DNA from: Bacteroides stercorirosoris | GTDB lineage: Bacteria > Bacteroidota > Bacteroidia > Bacteroidales > Bacteroidaceae | Reading direction: 5' to 3' | DNA length: 64,000 bases | NCBI RefSeq assembly: GCF_900142015.1 | Contig: NZ_FQZN01000015.1 | Location: 84,080-148,079, forward strand | In this document: positions 42,989 to 52,504 of the stretch, one piece after another | How positions within the stretch are numbered: position 1 is the stretch's first letter | Layout: every line of letters begins with the position of its first letter | Made by a program: the position numbers and the translations under genes | Notes under the pieces: generated by a model | The model's database searches: none | Told to the model about the DNA's origin: nothing | What the model saw: the letters and a program-made list of their open reading frames with translations, nothing else

Positions 42989-43843
42989 TTAATGGAGTGT
43001 CAGACTGGCAATGATGGGGGTATGGTCCGACAAATATCCGTCATCCGGTTTATCATCTATCACCCGGAACTTACCAGCTGTCACCTGCCCGTTGACAAAT
43101 ATAAAATCAATCAACTGGCGGTTCTCAACCGGGATGCGGCCAAAGTTGTGGAAGCTCCATGCCGGACCGTAGACCGTGGAAGCAACGGAATAGGCATTCT
43201 TCATTCCACCATCAGAGAGGATAGTGATCGGTTCCGAGTCTACCGTTCCGTTGAAGTCGCCTGTCAGGATTACAGGCAGTCCCTCTGCAAGTTCGTGCAT
43301 CTTCGCAAGCAGCAATTTGGCGCTCTCACGACGCGCCACTTTCCCTACGTGGTCGAAGTGAGTGTTGAAAGCTGCCAGTTTCTTGCCACTGGCCTTATCT
43401 TTCAAGATGGCCCAAGTCACGATGCGCTCGCAAGCGGCATCCCAACCTTTCACTCCAATCGTATCGGGAGTTTCGCTCAGGCCAAAGTTTCCGTTCTTTA
43501 TCAGCTCAAAACGGTCCGTCTTGTAGAAAAGAGAGCAATATTCCCCTGCTTCCTTTCCGTCTGCACGCCCCACGCCCAGAGCGGTGTATTGGGGAAGACG
43601 GTTCTTTAAATCGTCCAACTGGTTCTTCAACACTTCCTGCATACCCACCACATCCGGAGCGTAGTAGGCAATCATTTTTGCCGCATTATCCTTGCGGTAC
43701 TTCCAGTTGTTCAGACTATCTGCCGCATGGTCCAGACGGATATTGTACGACATGACATCAACCTTAGCTTCCGGCTGCCTGCCGCATGAAGCGACAAGCA
43801 GGACGAAAGCAACTAATACACTATTAAAAAACATCTTTTTCAT
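42989..43843 (-). CDS. Endonuclease/exonuclease/phosphatase family lipoprotein
   Basis: 284 residues. Lipobox VLLVASC. Motifs of the EEP superfamily: DVMSYNIRLD, VVGMQEV, FNTHFDHVG, ILTGDFNG and LSDHTPI. Such proteins occur in many polysaccharide loci, where they may hydrolyse phosphodiester or phosphate groups; activity on glycans is not demonstrated for this one. Confidence 0.88.
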   Translation of the reverse strand: MKKMFFNSVLVAFVLLVASCGRQPEAKVDVMSYNIRLDHAADSLNNWKYRKDNAAKMIAYYAPDVVGMQEVLKNQLDDLKNRLPQYTALGVGRADGKEAGEYCSLFYKTDRFELIKNGNFGLSETPDTIGVKGWDAACERIVTWAILKDKASGKKLAAFNTHFDHVGKVARRESAKLLLAKMHELAEGLPVILTGDFNGTVDSEPITILSDGGMKNAYSVASTVYGPAWSFHNFGRIPVENRQLIDFIFVNGQVTAGKFRVIDDKPDDGYLSDHTPIIASLTLH

Positions 43844-43855
43844 GGTATCTTGTAT

Positions 43856-45172
43856 TTATTTTAAGTAAGGGGACGTAAACCCTAATTTCTTCAGTCCGCT
43901 TTGTACGTCCGGATGACTCATAAAAAGCTTCCAGATCAAACCCGTGCGGTAGTTTTCAATCATCACCACAATAGGTCCCTGGTCAATGGCCAGATACGAA
44001 GGTGCAAACCAGTTCTCCGTTAGGTTGAAAGCATCTTTAAAACCGTATTCCCCCCAAAGTTTACCGCCCAACTCTTCATAGAAGTAGCGCATGGCCTGAA
44101 GCGAATATTCCGGCGCGTAAGGGATGGAAGACAAGGCGGCTGTGGGAGTAATCACTCCACGGTCGTTGCCGGGGCAATGGGCTGAATAGCCTTTATCCCC
44201 GTCACTGGCTGTCAGTCCCCAGCATTGTGCACCATATCCTTTGTATCCCTTCGGGTTATCGATGCAATAGGCACGGTTTATCAAAGTATGAGCTTTCATC
44301 TGCTCCTCGTAATCTGCATAACGGTCTTTCAATCCGCGCGGGTCGAGCCCCATATAGGAATAATGGGTAAAGAACAGCGGACCACCAAAATCAGTTCCCA
44401 AAGGCAATGTTATATCATAAAACTGCTTGCCGTTCCTAAAAACGATGGAGTTGGCCCATCCTTTATGATACACCGACTCCGCAATGGGATAGGTGGGCGA
44501 AGCAGCAGCAAGGATATAAGTGATGTGACACTCATTATGTCCCTTAATCTGATGGTTCATTGCCCAACCGTTATTAGGCGACCAGTGCCAGTAAAGCACA
44601 TCTTCGCCATTGGTGAACCAGTTCCATTCTGCCTGACGCCACAGTCCGTTGATAATTCCCCGGATGTTTCTTTCCACCGGGGTATCTTTGTCAAAGTACT
44701 GGTGTGCAGCCAGCAATCCTTCGAACATAAAGGCAGATTCCACCAGGTCGGCTCCGTCATCTTTCCGGCTGAAAGGGACTGCCTTTCCAGTCTGCCCGTC
44801 CATCCAGTGTGCCCAAATACCGTGATAACTGTCCGTACCTTTATCACTCAGAAAGCGGACAATCTTCAACATACGTTCCGCTGCCTGCTCGCGAGTGACG
44901 AAACCACGCTCCGCACCGACAATAATGGCCATCACTCCGAAACCTGAACCGCCGATAGTCACAATATCATCGCTACCATTACTACGTTCACGCGCCAACC
45001 CCGAAACCGGATGCCCATAATCCCAGAAGTAACAGAAAGTTTGCTTCTGCACCAGAGTCATCAGTTCTTCATCGGACAATGACTTCTCTTTCTTGCCCCC
45101 CGAAGCTGCCGGAAGCAAGCTGAATGGATAGAGCAAAAGTATCAAATATATCAATATTCTCATAATAATCAA
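43856..45172 (-). CDS. Glycoamylase-fold (GH144-type) endo-glycosidase, copy 2
   Basis: 438 residues with an N-terminal signal sequence (MRILIYLILLLYPFSLLPA from the fourth codon). The catalytic (alpha/alpha)6 domain begins with TFCYFWDYGHPVSGLARERS, then GSGFGVMAIIVGAERGF, and continues with KDDGADLVESAFMFEGLL, LYWHWSPNNGWAMNHQIKGHNECHI and DAFNLTENWFAPSYLAIDQGPI. This is PF10091 / GH144, founded on beta-1,2-glucanases. It aligns closely with the next gene upstream, from which it lacks the N-terminal Ig-like domain. Four bases separate the two. Confidence 0.9.
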   Translation of the reverse strand: MIIMRILIYLILLLYPFSLLPAASGGKKEKSLSDEELMTLVQKQTFCYFWDYGHPVSGLARERSNGSDDIVTIGGSGFGVMAIIVGAERGFVTREQAAERMLKIVRFLSDKGTDSYHGIWAHWMDGQTGKAVPFSRKDDGADLVESAFMFEGLLAAHQYFDKDTPVERNIRGIINGLWRQAEWNWFTNGEDVLYWHWSPNNGWAMNHQIKGHNECHITYILAAASPTYPIAESVYHKGWANSIVFRNGKQFYDITLPLGTDFGGPLFFTHYSYMGLDPRGLKDRYADYEEQMKAHTLINRAYCIDNPKGYKGYGAQCWGLTASDGDKGYSAHCPGNDRGVITPTAALSSIPYAPEYSLQAMRYFYEELGGKLWGEYGFKDAFNLTENWFAPSYLAIDQGPIVVMIENYRTGLIWKLFMSHPDVQSGLKKLGFTSPYLK

Positions 45173-45176
45173 TCTA

Positions 45177-46835
45177 TTAGTTTAATGCCGGGCTCTCAAA
45201 ACCCAATTTCTTCAATCCTTGCTGAATGTCCGGTATAGCCATGAACAAATTCCAGAGCATTCCTGTCCTGTGGTTCTCTATCATGCAGATAATCGGTCCC
45301 TGGTCGATGGCGATACATTGGTTATCATACCAGTTGGCTGTCAGGTTAAAAGCATCTACAAAGCCATAGTCCCTCCAGAGCTTGTCACCCATCTTATAAT
45401 AAAAGAAGTGCAAAGCGGACAAAGACTCTTCCGGTGTATAGGGGAAAGCCGAAAGGGCAGCCGTAGGGGCAATCACACCTTTATCGTTAGAGGGTGAATG
45501 AGCGGAATATCCACTGTCGCCATCGCTGGCCGTCAATCCCCAGCAGGAAGTTCCATAACCGGCATAGCCTTTGGGATTCTCTTTGCAATAGTTGTAGTTT
45601 ATCAAGGTGTGGTTCCGGTTCTGCTCCCAGTAGTCTGCATATGAGTCTTTCAGCCCTTTCGGGTTAATGCCGAGGAAGGAGTATTGGGACAAGAACAACG
45701 GTCCGCCCTTCTCGGCTCCTAACGGGAGTTTATACCCGTAATAGGTATTGCCATTCCTGAAGCCGCCATTCCTTGCCCATCCTGCCTCATAAACAGTCTT
45801 GTCGATGGGGTACGTAGGCGAAGAAGCAGCGAGTACATACGTAATCAGACACTCATTCCACCCTCTGATGGGCAGGTTCTTCTCAAATCCGTAGTTAGGA
45901 CTCCAATGCCAATAGAGCACTGATTCCCCGTTCTTCTGGAACCAGGTCCATTCGATGGCTTCCCACAGGCGGGTGATGTCGGAACGCAACTTGCTCTCGG
46001 CTTCCGAAGCTTCTTTGAAGTAAGCACGAGCTGCCAGTAGTCCCTGAAAGAGCAGGGAGGTTTCCACCAGGTCGGCACCGTCATCTTTATCACCGAAAGG
46101 CTGGGTCTTGCCCGTAGAGCCGTTAATCCAATGCGAATAGGCACCGTGATAACTCGTGCACTCTTCATCCAGGAAAGTAACAATCTTCTGCACTCTGCCG
46201 AGGGCTTCCTGACGGGTAACAAAGCCTCTTTCGGCTGCCACCAGCATAGCCATCACCCCGAATCCGGTGCCTCCGGTGGTTACCACATCGGCAGAAGTGG
46301 TACGCTCGCGCGCCATTCCCGAATGTTCGTGCCCGAAATTCCAGAAATACTTGAAAGTTTGCTTCTGCACCAAGGTCAGCAATTCTTCATCGGGAATACG
46401 ATCGAATTTATCCGAATCGTCCATTCCGGTTTTAATTTCATAAACCTTGCCGTTGGAGAGTAATACTCCGGAGGTGGATTTCACCCCCGGATTGATTACC
46501 AGTTTGTATGAGGAAAAGCTCTTAAAGCCACCTGTTGGTGTCAAAGAGAGTTTATCGGCATCCGATAAACTGAAGTTACATGCCACTGTCTGGTCGTTCT
46601 GTTTCAGGGCAATGTTGGCGCGGGCCGATGCCTCATCCACCGCATCCGTAAAGGTAAGCACGATACCGGCATCGGGAGCCACATTGTCGAAAGAACTCTG
46701 ATCCTGCTTGTCACCGATAGAGATGCTTTTCAGTTCAAACGCACCGGGTGTTTCCGGGGCATCATCTTTGCTGCAAGCCGCCAGCAACAGGCATAGCATG
46801 AAATAAATGACTCTCATATTCGCTACGTTCTTCAT
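45177..46835 (-). CDS. Glycoamylase-fold (GH144-type) lipoprotein with Ig-like domain, copy 1
   Basis: 552 residues. Lipobox LLLAAC, then a bacterial Ig-like domain (about 30-130) and the same catalytic domain as the downstream paralogue (FKYFWNFGHEHSGMARERT then GTGFGVMAMLVAAERGF; DGADLVETSLLFQGLLAAR; NLTANWYDNQCIAIDQGPI). As a lipoprotein it probably faces the cell surface and makes the first cut, leaving copy 2 to work in the periplasm (inference). Confidence 0.9.
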   Translation of the reverse strand: MKNVANMRVIYFMLCLLLAACSKDDAPETPGAFELKSISIGDKQDQSSFDNVAPDAGIVLTFTDAVDEASARANIALKQNDQTVACNFSLSDADKLSLTPTGGFKSFSSYKLVINPGVKSTSGVLLSNGKVYEIKTGMDDSDKFDRIPDEELLTLVQKQTFKYFWNFGHEHSGMARERTTSADVVTTGGTGFGVMAMLVAAERGFVTRQEALGRVQKIVTFLDEECTSYHGAYSHWINGSTGKTQPFGDKDDGADLVETSLLFQGLLAARAYFKEASEAESKLRSDITRLWEAIEWTWFQKNGESVLYWHWSPNYGFEKNLPIRGWNECLITYVLAASSPTYPIDKTVYEAGWARNGGFRNGNTYYGYKLPLGAEKGGPLFLSQYSFLGINPKGLKDSYADYWEQNRNHTLINYNYCKENPKGYAGYGTSCWGLTASDGDSGYSAHSPSNDKGVIAPTAALSAFPYTPEESLSALHFFYYKMGDKLWRDYGFVDAFNLTANWYDNQCIAIDQGPIICMIENHRTGMLWNLFMAIPDIQQGLKKLGFESPALN

Positions 46836-46840
46836 GTTTG

Positions 46841-47674
46841 TTATTCTTTACCGGAATAAAGTTGTTTTATCTCGGATGCGGATATAGCTCTGTCGTAAAA
46901 ACGGAACTGATCTAATTGCCCTGGGAAATTGGATGCCCAACTCTGTGCACCCGCACCTTCCGTCAGGCTGGGCTTCGTGCTGAACTGGAATGCTCCGATA
47001 GCAAACGTACCCCAATCTTTGAATTTAAGCTTTCCATATCCGGGAAGCTCCTTTGTAAGAGCGCTTTCACCGTTCCGGTAAACCGTCATTGTCGAGTTAT
47101 CCCCGTCGTAAACGAATGCCATATGCACCCATTCAGTACCAAAGACATTGTCAACCTTAGCCTCCACCCATCTCTCGTCATTGTCCTTCACCGATGTACA
47201 GTTATAGAGGTGCATCTTGAAGAAAGCCTGGGTTTCGCTGCCCGTATTTTCCAGGTAGATATCGAAATTACCCCAGAAAGTTTTGGTGTTGGGGATACTG
47301 AAAATACCGTAAGCTGACGTGTTTCTCGTTGTTTTCATCCAGAAAGCAACCGCACAGCTTCCCAGTTCGGGTATGGTATCGTTCAGGTAAGAAGGGACAC
47401 GTGCCAGCAGGTAAGAATCTTTCGTTCCCTGATAAGCCTGTCCGTTGACTCCGTCAGTATAGGTGATTTCTCCACCGGCGCTCATCAAAAAGGTATAGTT
47501 GCCTTTATCGCGCATATCATTCTCAAAGGGCAGGAACAATTTCATTGGTGAATACTCCTTCCCGGCGGAACTGTCCGGATAGTCGAAAGCCGGATGATCC
47601 ATATCCTGGAAGCAAGATTGCAGTGTGAATGCCGACAAACCGAAGGCCAGCAATAAGTTTATATATCTTTTCAT
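46841..47674 (-). CDS. LamG/concanavalin A-like lipoprotein (surface glycan-binding candidate)
   Basis: 277 residues. Lipobox LQSC, then a LamG-like jelly roll with AYQGTKDSYLLARVPSY, WVHMAFVYDGDNSTMTVYRNG and LDQFRFYDRAISASEIKQLY. Its place right after SusD is where surface glycan-binding proteins (SusE/F-like) lie. Function inferred from that position. Confidence 0.82.
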   Translation of the reverse strand: MKRYINLLLAFGLSAFTLQSCFQDMDHPAFDYPDSSAGKEYSPMKLFLPFENDMRDKGNYTFLMSAGGEITYTDGVNGQAYQGTKDSYLLARVPSYLNDTIPELGSCAVAFWMKTTRNTSAYGIFSIPNTKTFWGNFDIYLENTGSETQAFFKMHLYNCTSVKDNDERWVEAKVDNVFGTEWVHMAFVYDGDNSTMTVYRNGESALTKELPGYGKLKFKDWGTFAIGAFQFSTKPSLTEGAGAQSWASNFPGQLDQFRFYDRAISASEIKQLYSGKE

Positions 47675-47691
47675 GGTCGTTACTATATGGA

Positions 47692-49209
47692 TTAATAATT
47701 AGGATTCTGAACTAATACACCGTTTGATTTGTCAATCTCGTCCTGAGGCAGAGGCAACAGTGCGTGCTTATCCTGATAACCGGTCTTTCCGGCAGCATGC
47801 AGCACTTCTTTGGCAATTCCCCAGCGCACGAGGTCATAGAAGCGGTCGAACTCCATACCCAGTTCAACCCGGCGTTCGTGGCGGATAGCTTCACGCAATT
47901 CGTTCTGGTCATCGGTAGTCACCTCCGGCAAAATATTGCCGTTCGTGCCGCGGGCACGGCTGCGCACCATCTCAAGGTATCTCTTCGCATTAGTCTTGTC
48001 GCCCGTTTCGCAAGCTGCTTCCGCAGCCATCAATACTACATCAGAGTAACGGATCAGACGGATGTTCACCCAATATCCGCCCTTTGTGTACTGCGTGCGC
48101 AAAGCTGGATCTGTATATACTTTCTTGTTGAAATACTTGGCTACCACGTCGGCATTGGCAATCGGCTTTTCACCATAAGGTTTGTTGGCAGGGATCGTCG
48201 ATGGGTCTTCTCCTGTTCTGATGAAATACAGCAAAGTTTCATCTTTCCGAGGGTCACCTTCTTCAAATGCATCGGCCAATAATTGAGTGGCAGTATGTTG
48301 GCCCCAACCTAAATTCCATTCACCGGCTCCACGACATCCCTGCACCTGGGCATACTGGCTACCGATATCATTGGAACCCGGGAGAGCCGTAGTAGAAGTA
48401 CATTGCAGTTCCAGGACAGACTCACTACAGTTTTCTCCTTTTTCACGGAAGATGGTTTCGTAAGGTGTATTCAGGTTGTATAAACCGGAAACAATCACAT
48501 CTTCTGCCGCAGCACGCATATTATTCCAGTCATTGCGCATCATGTAGGTGCGGGCATGCAAAGCGCGGGCTGCTCCCCAGCTAAGACGACCGACGTATTG
48601 TGCCTCCCAGGTGCGCGGCAGACAAGATTCCGCATTGCTCAGGTCTTCATCAATCAAAGTGTAAATCTGGGCAACAGAAGACTTGGGTATATTGGCATCT
48701 GCCACAGTCTCTACCTTAAAATCAATCAGAGGCACTTCACCAAAAGCACGCACCAGATTGAAATAGCAGAAAGCACGCATGAATAGGGCTTCCCCTTTAT
48801 TTATCAGGTCGCCGCCTGTCAATGACGGGTTCGACTTCATCTCTTCCAATACATCATTGGCTTTATGAATCAACGTATAGTTAGCGTTCCAGTAACTTTT
48901 TATCATGCCGTTACTTGCAGCATATTCAAAGTCATCGAACATCTTTCCCGTCGCAGCTCCGTCAGACAATGTACTTCCCTTTTCCGCATCTTCCGAGCGC
49001 ATGCCATGAATAGCCAGCGCCGTGTTTCCCGACACGATATGATAACCACGGAGCAGAGCATACATATTAAATATCTGTGTCTCATAGGTACCTCCGGTCA
49101 GGTCATCTTCGGTCAATGATCCCTGAGGTTTCTGATCTAACAGGTCACTGCATGACATCTGAGAACATCCCAGTGCCAAAGCCATTATATAATAAAATAT
49201 CTTTTTCAT
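47692..49209 (-). CDS. SusD/RagB family outer-membrane glycan-binding lipoprotein
   Basis: 505 residues. Lipobox MSC followed by SDLLDQKPQGSLTEDDL. The helical SusD repeats include LMRAFCYFNLVRAFGEVPLID, the C-terminal VRLIRYSDVVLMAAEAACETG-like segment (here NIRLIRYSDVVLM) and RHERRVELGMEFDRFYDLVRWG. It forms the lid of the SusC channel. The gene follows SusC with a 32-base gap. Confidence 0.95.
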   Translation of the reverse strand: MKKIFYYIMALALGCSQMSCSDLLDQKPQGSLTEDDLTGGTYETQIFNMYALLRGYHIVSGNTALAIHGMRSEDAEKGSTLSDGAATGKMFDDFEYAASNGMIKSYWNANYTLIHKANDVLEEMKSNPSLTGGDLINKGEALFMRAFCYFNLVRAFGEVPLIDFKVETVADANIPKSSVAQIYTLIDEDLSNAESCLPRTWEAQYVGRLSWGAARALHARTYMMRNDWNNMRAAAEDVIVSGLYNLNTPYETIFREKGENCSESVLELQCTSTTALPGSNDIGSQYAQVQGCRGAGEWNLGWGQHTATQLLADAFEEGDPRKDETLLYFIRTGEDPSTIPANKPYGEKPIANADVVAKYFNKKVYTDPALRTQYTKGGYWVNIRLIRYSDVVLMAAEAACETGDKTNAKRYLEMVRSRARGTNGNILPEVTTDDQNELREAIRHERRVELGMEFDRFYDLVRWGIAKEVLHAAGKTGYQDKHALLPLPQDEIDKSNGVLVQNPNY

Positions 49210-49241
49210 ACTGATCGTCTTTCTTTTATTAGATTTAATGT

Positions 49242-52200
49242 TTAGAATGATAAATTAAAGCCCAAGGTATACACAACCGGCATCGGATATCCTCCACCAT
49301 CAATACCGAACGAGGTTGCACTACCACCCACTTCCGGAGTATATCCGGTGTTGCGGCTCCACGTCTTGGGGTTCTGGATGTTACCATAGATGCGCAAAGC
49401 TTGCAACTTGATGCGGCTCAGCAAACGGGGATCGAAGGTATAACCCAATTCTATGTTACGGATGCGGAAGAAACTGCCGTCCTCTACGAAGTAAGAAGAG
49501 GCTTCCAGGTTTACGGAACGGGACGGATCAAGAATCGGTTCCCAATTGGATGTTCCTTCGCCATGCCAGCGGTTCAGACGCTCTGTGCGATAGTTGAACT
49601 GTGCATAAGCACTGCCATCCCAATTGCGATAGACCTCATTCCCATACACTCCCATCATATCCACACTCAAGTCAAAGTTCTTATAACCCAGACTTACATT
49701 AAAGCCATACGTAAAATCAGGAGTAGGATTACCAATCATTGTGCGGTCTTTCTCTGAAATGATACCGTCGCCATTGACATCGGCAAACTTCAAGTCGCCC
49801 GGTTTCACAGAAGCTACCTGATTGGGGAATGAGGTTTCAATATCCGTCTCGTTTTGATAAACTCCTGCCACTTTATATCCATAGAAGTAACCGATGGGAT
49901 AACCTTCGGACACACGGGAAACACCGTTGATGATGGAGTAGTCTTTGCTTATCAGTGACATCACTTTATTGTCAATGGTAGTCAGGTTGGCAGAAACGCC
50001 ATAACGCCAGTCTTCACCGATTTTATCGTTCCAGGATGCCGACAATTCAAAGCCACGGTTACGAATCTCCCCTGTGTTCTGCAATGCGGGAACCGTACCG
50101 GAAAGCCCGGGAACAGTGGTCAGCAAATCTTTCGTTGTTTTGTTATAGTAAACTGGGGACAACTGCATGCGACCACCCAACAGGTGCATATCGAAGCCTA
50201 CTTCCCATGAGTAGTTGCGTTCCCAGCCCAATGTCTGAGAAATCAGTTTGTCCGGTCCCTTACCTGCAATCACATTGTCACCGAAGACGGCTGAACCCGA
50301 ACTTGTGATGTTGGGATAAGCCGGATACCGGGAACCGCCTGTGTTCTGACTTCCCAAAACTCCCCACGAACCTTTCAGCTTCAGATAATCAATCACATTT
50401 TGTTTCTTCATGAAGTCCTCTTCGCTCATTACCCAACCGGCACCGAATGAGTAGAAGTTATCCCATGTATTTCCTGTTCTCTTGAATACGGAAGAACCGT
50501 CGCGACGATAAGAGGCATTAAACAAGTAACGGTTTTTATAGTTATACAGTGCACGGAACAGATAGGACATAGTGAAACGCTTGTACTGGGATGCTCCGTT
50601 AGTAGCTGATGTGGGATCGTCGATAATGGAAATCCACCACTTATCCTCATCTTCGCCAATGGGAACACCATAACCCGGCAATTGGCTGCGACCGCCTGAC
50701 AAGTCAGAGTACTCATTATAGTTTGTCGTAAGACCGGCTGTCAGAGTCAGGCCATGATTGCCGAACTGGTTGATATAGGTCAATACATAGTCAGACTGTG
50801 CAGCCATTGAGGTAGACTTGGACTGGCTGACACTTTCTTTATCCGTCAGCCTTTCTTTACCGCCTTCCACATCCGGATTGTACACATAGATGAGCGGAGA
50901 ATAAGAACGTGACTGGTTGGAAGCATAATCCAGAGAGAAAGTAGCTTTAAAGGTCAGATTCTTCATCAGGTCAAGCTCACCATAGATATTTCCAGCCATA
51001 CGGTAATTGGCAGACTTGTTATGAGCACCTCTCAATACGGGCTCAATCATCGGATTCCATACCTGGGCGCGCTGGAAATCAGGAAGCGTGTGCAGTAGAC
51101 CGCTTTCCTGCTCATAGACAGGAGCAATCGGAGCTGCTTTCAGGGCAGAAGCCACACCCTTTGCATCAGGATACAAGGCACGCACACCGTTCACCTGGAA
51201 ACCGAAGCGCAGGAAGTCGGTTACTTTATGTTCGCTATGCAGGTTTACTGTGAACTTATTCAGTTTTTCACTTTGAATGGAACCTTCTTCCATCACATAT
51301 CCCAAACCTAAATAGAATTTGCTTCTTTCTCCCGAAGCCATAATGCTAACCGTATTGTTAGTGAGGAAACCGGTCTGGAACATTTCATCCTGCCAGTCGG
51401 TATCTGCATTCCACACGGTGTAGTCATACGGATCACCGCCCTGGTTCATACGCTGCTCATTATAGAGCATCTTGAACTGCTCTGCATTGGTCAGGCTGAC
51501 ATGGTCGGTAACTGTCTTCCAGCCTACCGAACCGTTGATGTTGACCTGAGTCTTACCCTCTTTAGCCTTCTTGGTAGTGATAATGATAACTCCATTGGCA
51601 CCACGTACACCAAAAATGGCCAGAGAAGAAGGGTCCTTCAGAATTTCCATGGATTCAATATCAGCCGTATTCAAATAGTTGATATTATCGGTGAACAATC
51701 CGTCGACTACATACAACGGAGTATAACCGTTGATAGAGTTCGTACCTCGAACACGGATTTCAGGGTCTTGCCCGGCACGACCAGTATTGACCACCTGCAC
51801 ACCGGCAACCTTACCCTGAATAGAAGCTAAAGGATTAACAGATGGTTTGGAAGCAATGTCGGCAGCTTTCACCGTTACGATAGAACCGGTCAAATCGCGT
51901 TTCTTGGCACTACCGTAACCCACTACAACCACTTCGTCAATGAGCTGACTGTCTTCTTCCATCGCTACGTTGACGGTGGAACGACCGTTAAGTACCACTT
52001 CCTGCTCTTTCATACCAATATAGCTAAATACCAAAGTGGCATTGGCCGGCACGCCCGAAAGCTGGTACTTTCCGTCAATATCGGTAATTGTTCCCATATT
52101 CTCCTGTCCCTTTACCCGGACCGAAGCGCCTATAACAGTCTCGCCTGTCTTGTCAGTAATGACACCCGAAACTGTAATCTTGTTCTGCGCCATCGAAACG

Positions 52201-52247
52201 ACAGCGAACAGCAACATCACACATGTAATTAATAGATTCTTCTTCAT
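49242..52247 (-). CDS. SusC/RagA family TonB-dependent outer-membrane transporter
   Basis: 1001 residues from ATG at 52247 (MKKNLLITCVMLLFAVVSMAQ signal peptide); the in-frame ATG at 52286 lies inside the promoter. Order: carboxypeptidase-D-like regulatory domain (about 25-100), TonB-plug with IQGKVAGVQVVNTGRAG and YTPLYVVDGLF, and the 22-strand barrel ending YTLGFNLSF. It imports oligosaccharides released by surface enzymes. It is the most strongly promoted gene in the locus by sequence match. Confidence 0.95.
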   Translation of the reverse strand: MKKNLLITCVMLLFAVVSMAQNKITVSGVITDKTGETVIGASVRVKGQENMGTITDIDGKYQLSGVPANATLVFSYIGMKEQEVVLNGRSTVNVAMEEDSQLIDEVVVVGYGSAKKRDLTGSIVTVKAADIASKPSVNPLASIQGKVAGVQVVNTGRAGQDPEIRVRGTNSINGYTPLYVVDGLFTDNINYLNTADIESMEILKDPSSLAIFGVRGANGVIIITTKKAKEGKTQVNINGSVGWKTVTDHVSLTNAEQFKMLYNEQRMNQGGDPYDYTVWNADTDWQDEMFQTGFLTNNTVSIMASGERSKFYLGLGYVMEEGSIQSEKLNKFTVNLHSEHKVTDFLRFGFQVNGVRALYPDAKGVASALKAAPIAPVYEQESGLLHTLPDFQRAQVWNPMIEPVLRGAHNKSANYRMAGNIYGELDLMKNLTFKATFSLDYASNQSRSYSPLIYVYNPDVEGGKERLTDKESVSQSKSTSMAAQSDYVLTYINQFGNHGLTLTAGLTTNYNEYSDLSGGRSQLPGYGVPIGEDEDKWWISIIDDPTSATNGASQYKRFTMSYLFRALYNYKNRYLFNASYRRDGSSVFKRTGNTWDNFYSFGAGWVMSEEDFMKKQNVIDYLKLKGSWGVLGSQNTGGSRYPAYPNITSSGSAVFGDNVIAGKGPDKLISQTLGWERNYSWEVGFDMHLLGGRMQLSPVYYNKTTKDLLTTVPGLSGTVPALQNTGEIRNRGFELSASWNDKIGEDWRYGVSANLTTIDNKVMSLISKDYSIINGVSRVSEGYPIGYFYGYKVAGVYQNETDIETSFPNQVASVKPGDLKFADVNGDGIISEKDRTMIGNPTPDFTYGFNVSLGYKNFDLSVDMMGVYGNEVYRNWDGSAYAQFNYRTERLNRWHGEGTSNWEPILDPSRSVNLEASSYFVEDGSFFRIRNIELGYTFDPRLLSRIKLQALRIYGNIQNPKTWSRNTGYTPEVGGSATSFGIDGGGYPMPVVYTLGFNLSF

Positions 52248-52272
52248 TTTGTATTGATTTAAAATTACTCCG

Positions 52273-52303
52273 CAAACGTATAGCATAAATTGATTTAAGT
52301 CAA
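52273..52303 (-). promoter_or_regulatory. Promoter of the SusC gene
   Basis: On the minus strand TTG (52303-52301), 20 bases, then TACGTTTG (52280-52273): full match to the -33/-7 consensus. Transcription should start about 20 bases before the ATG at 52247. Confidence 0.75.
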
Positions 52304-52504
52304 AAAACAGACTACCACAAGAGTACCACGCTTTATCAAAGTACTACTTTATAACTACTATACCACAGCGGAACAAACTAGCTATCAGATATTTATTTTT
52401 AATAAAGTTTCCATATTTCCATGCCGTTCTTACCCGTTTCCGATCTCGGAACTTTATTGGAAAAACTCTTTCAGTATAACTTTACTTTAAGATAATAAAA
52501 GAGA

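Noticed and set aside
52248..52286. Longer SusC start
   Set aside because: The ATG at 52286 is inside the promoter and would precede the signal peptide by 13 residues.
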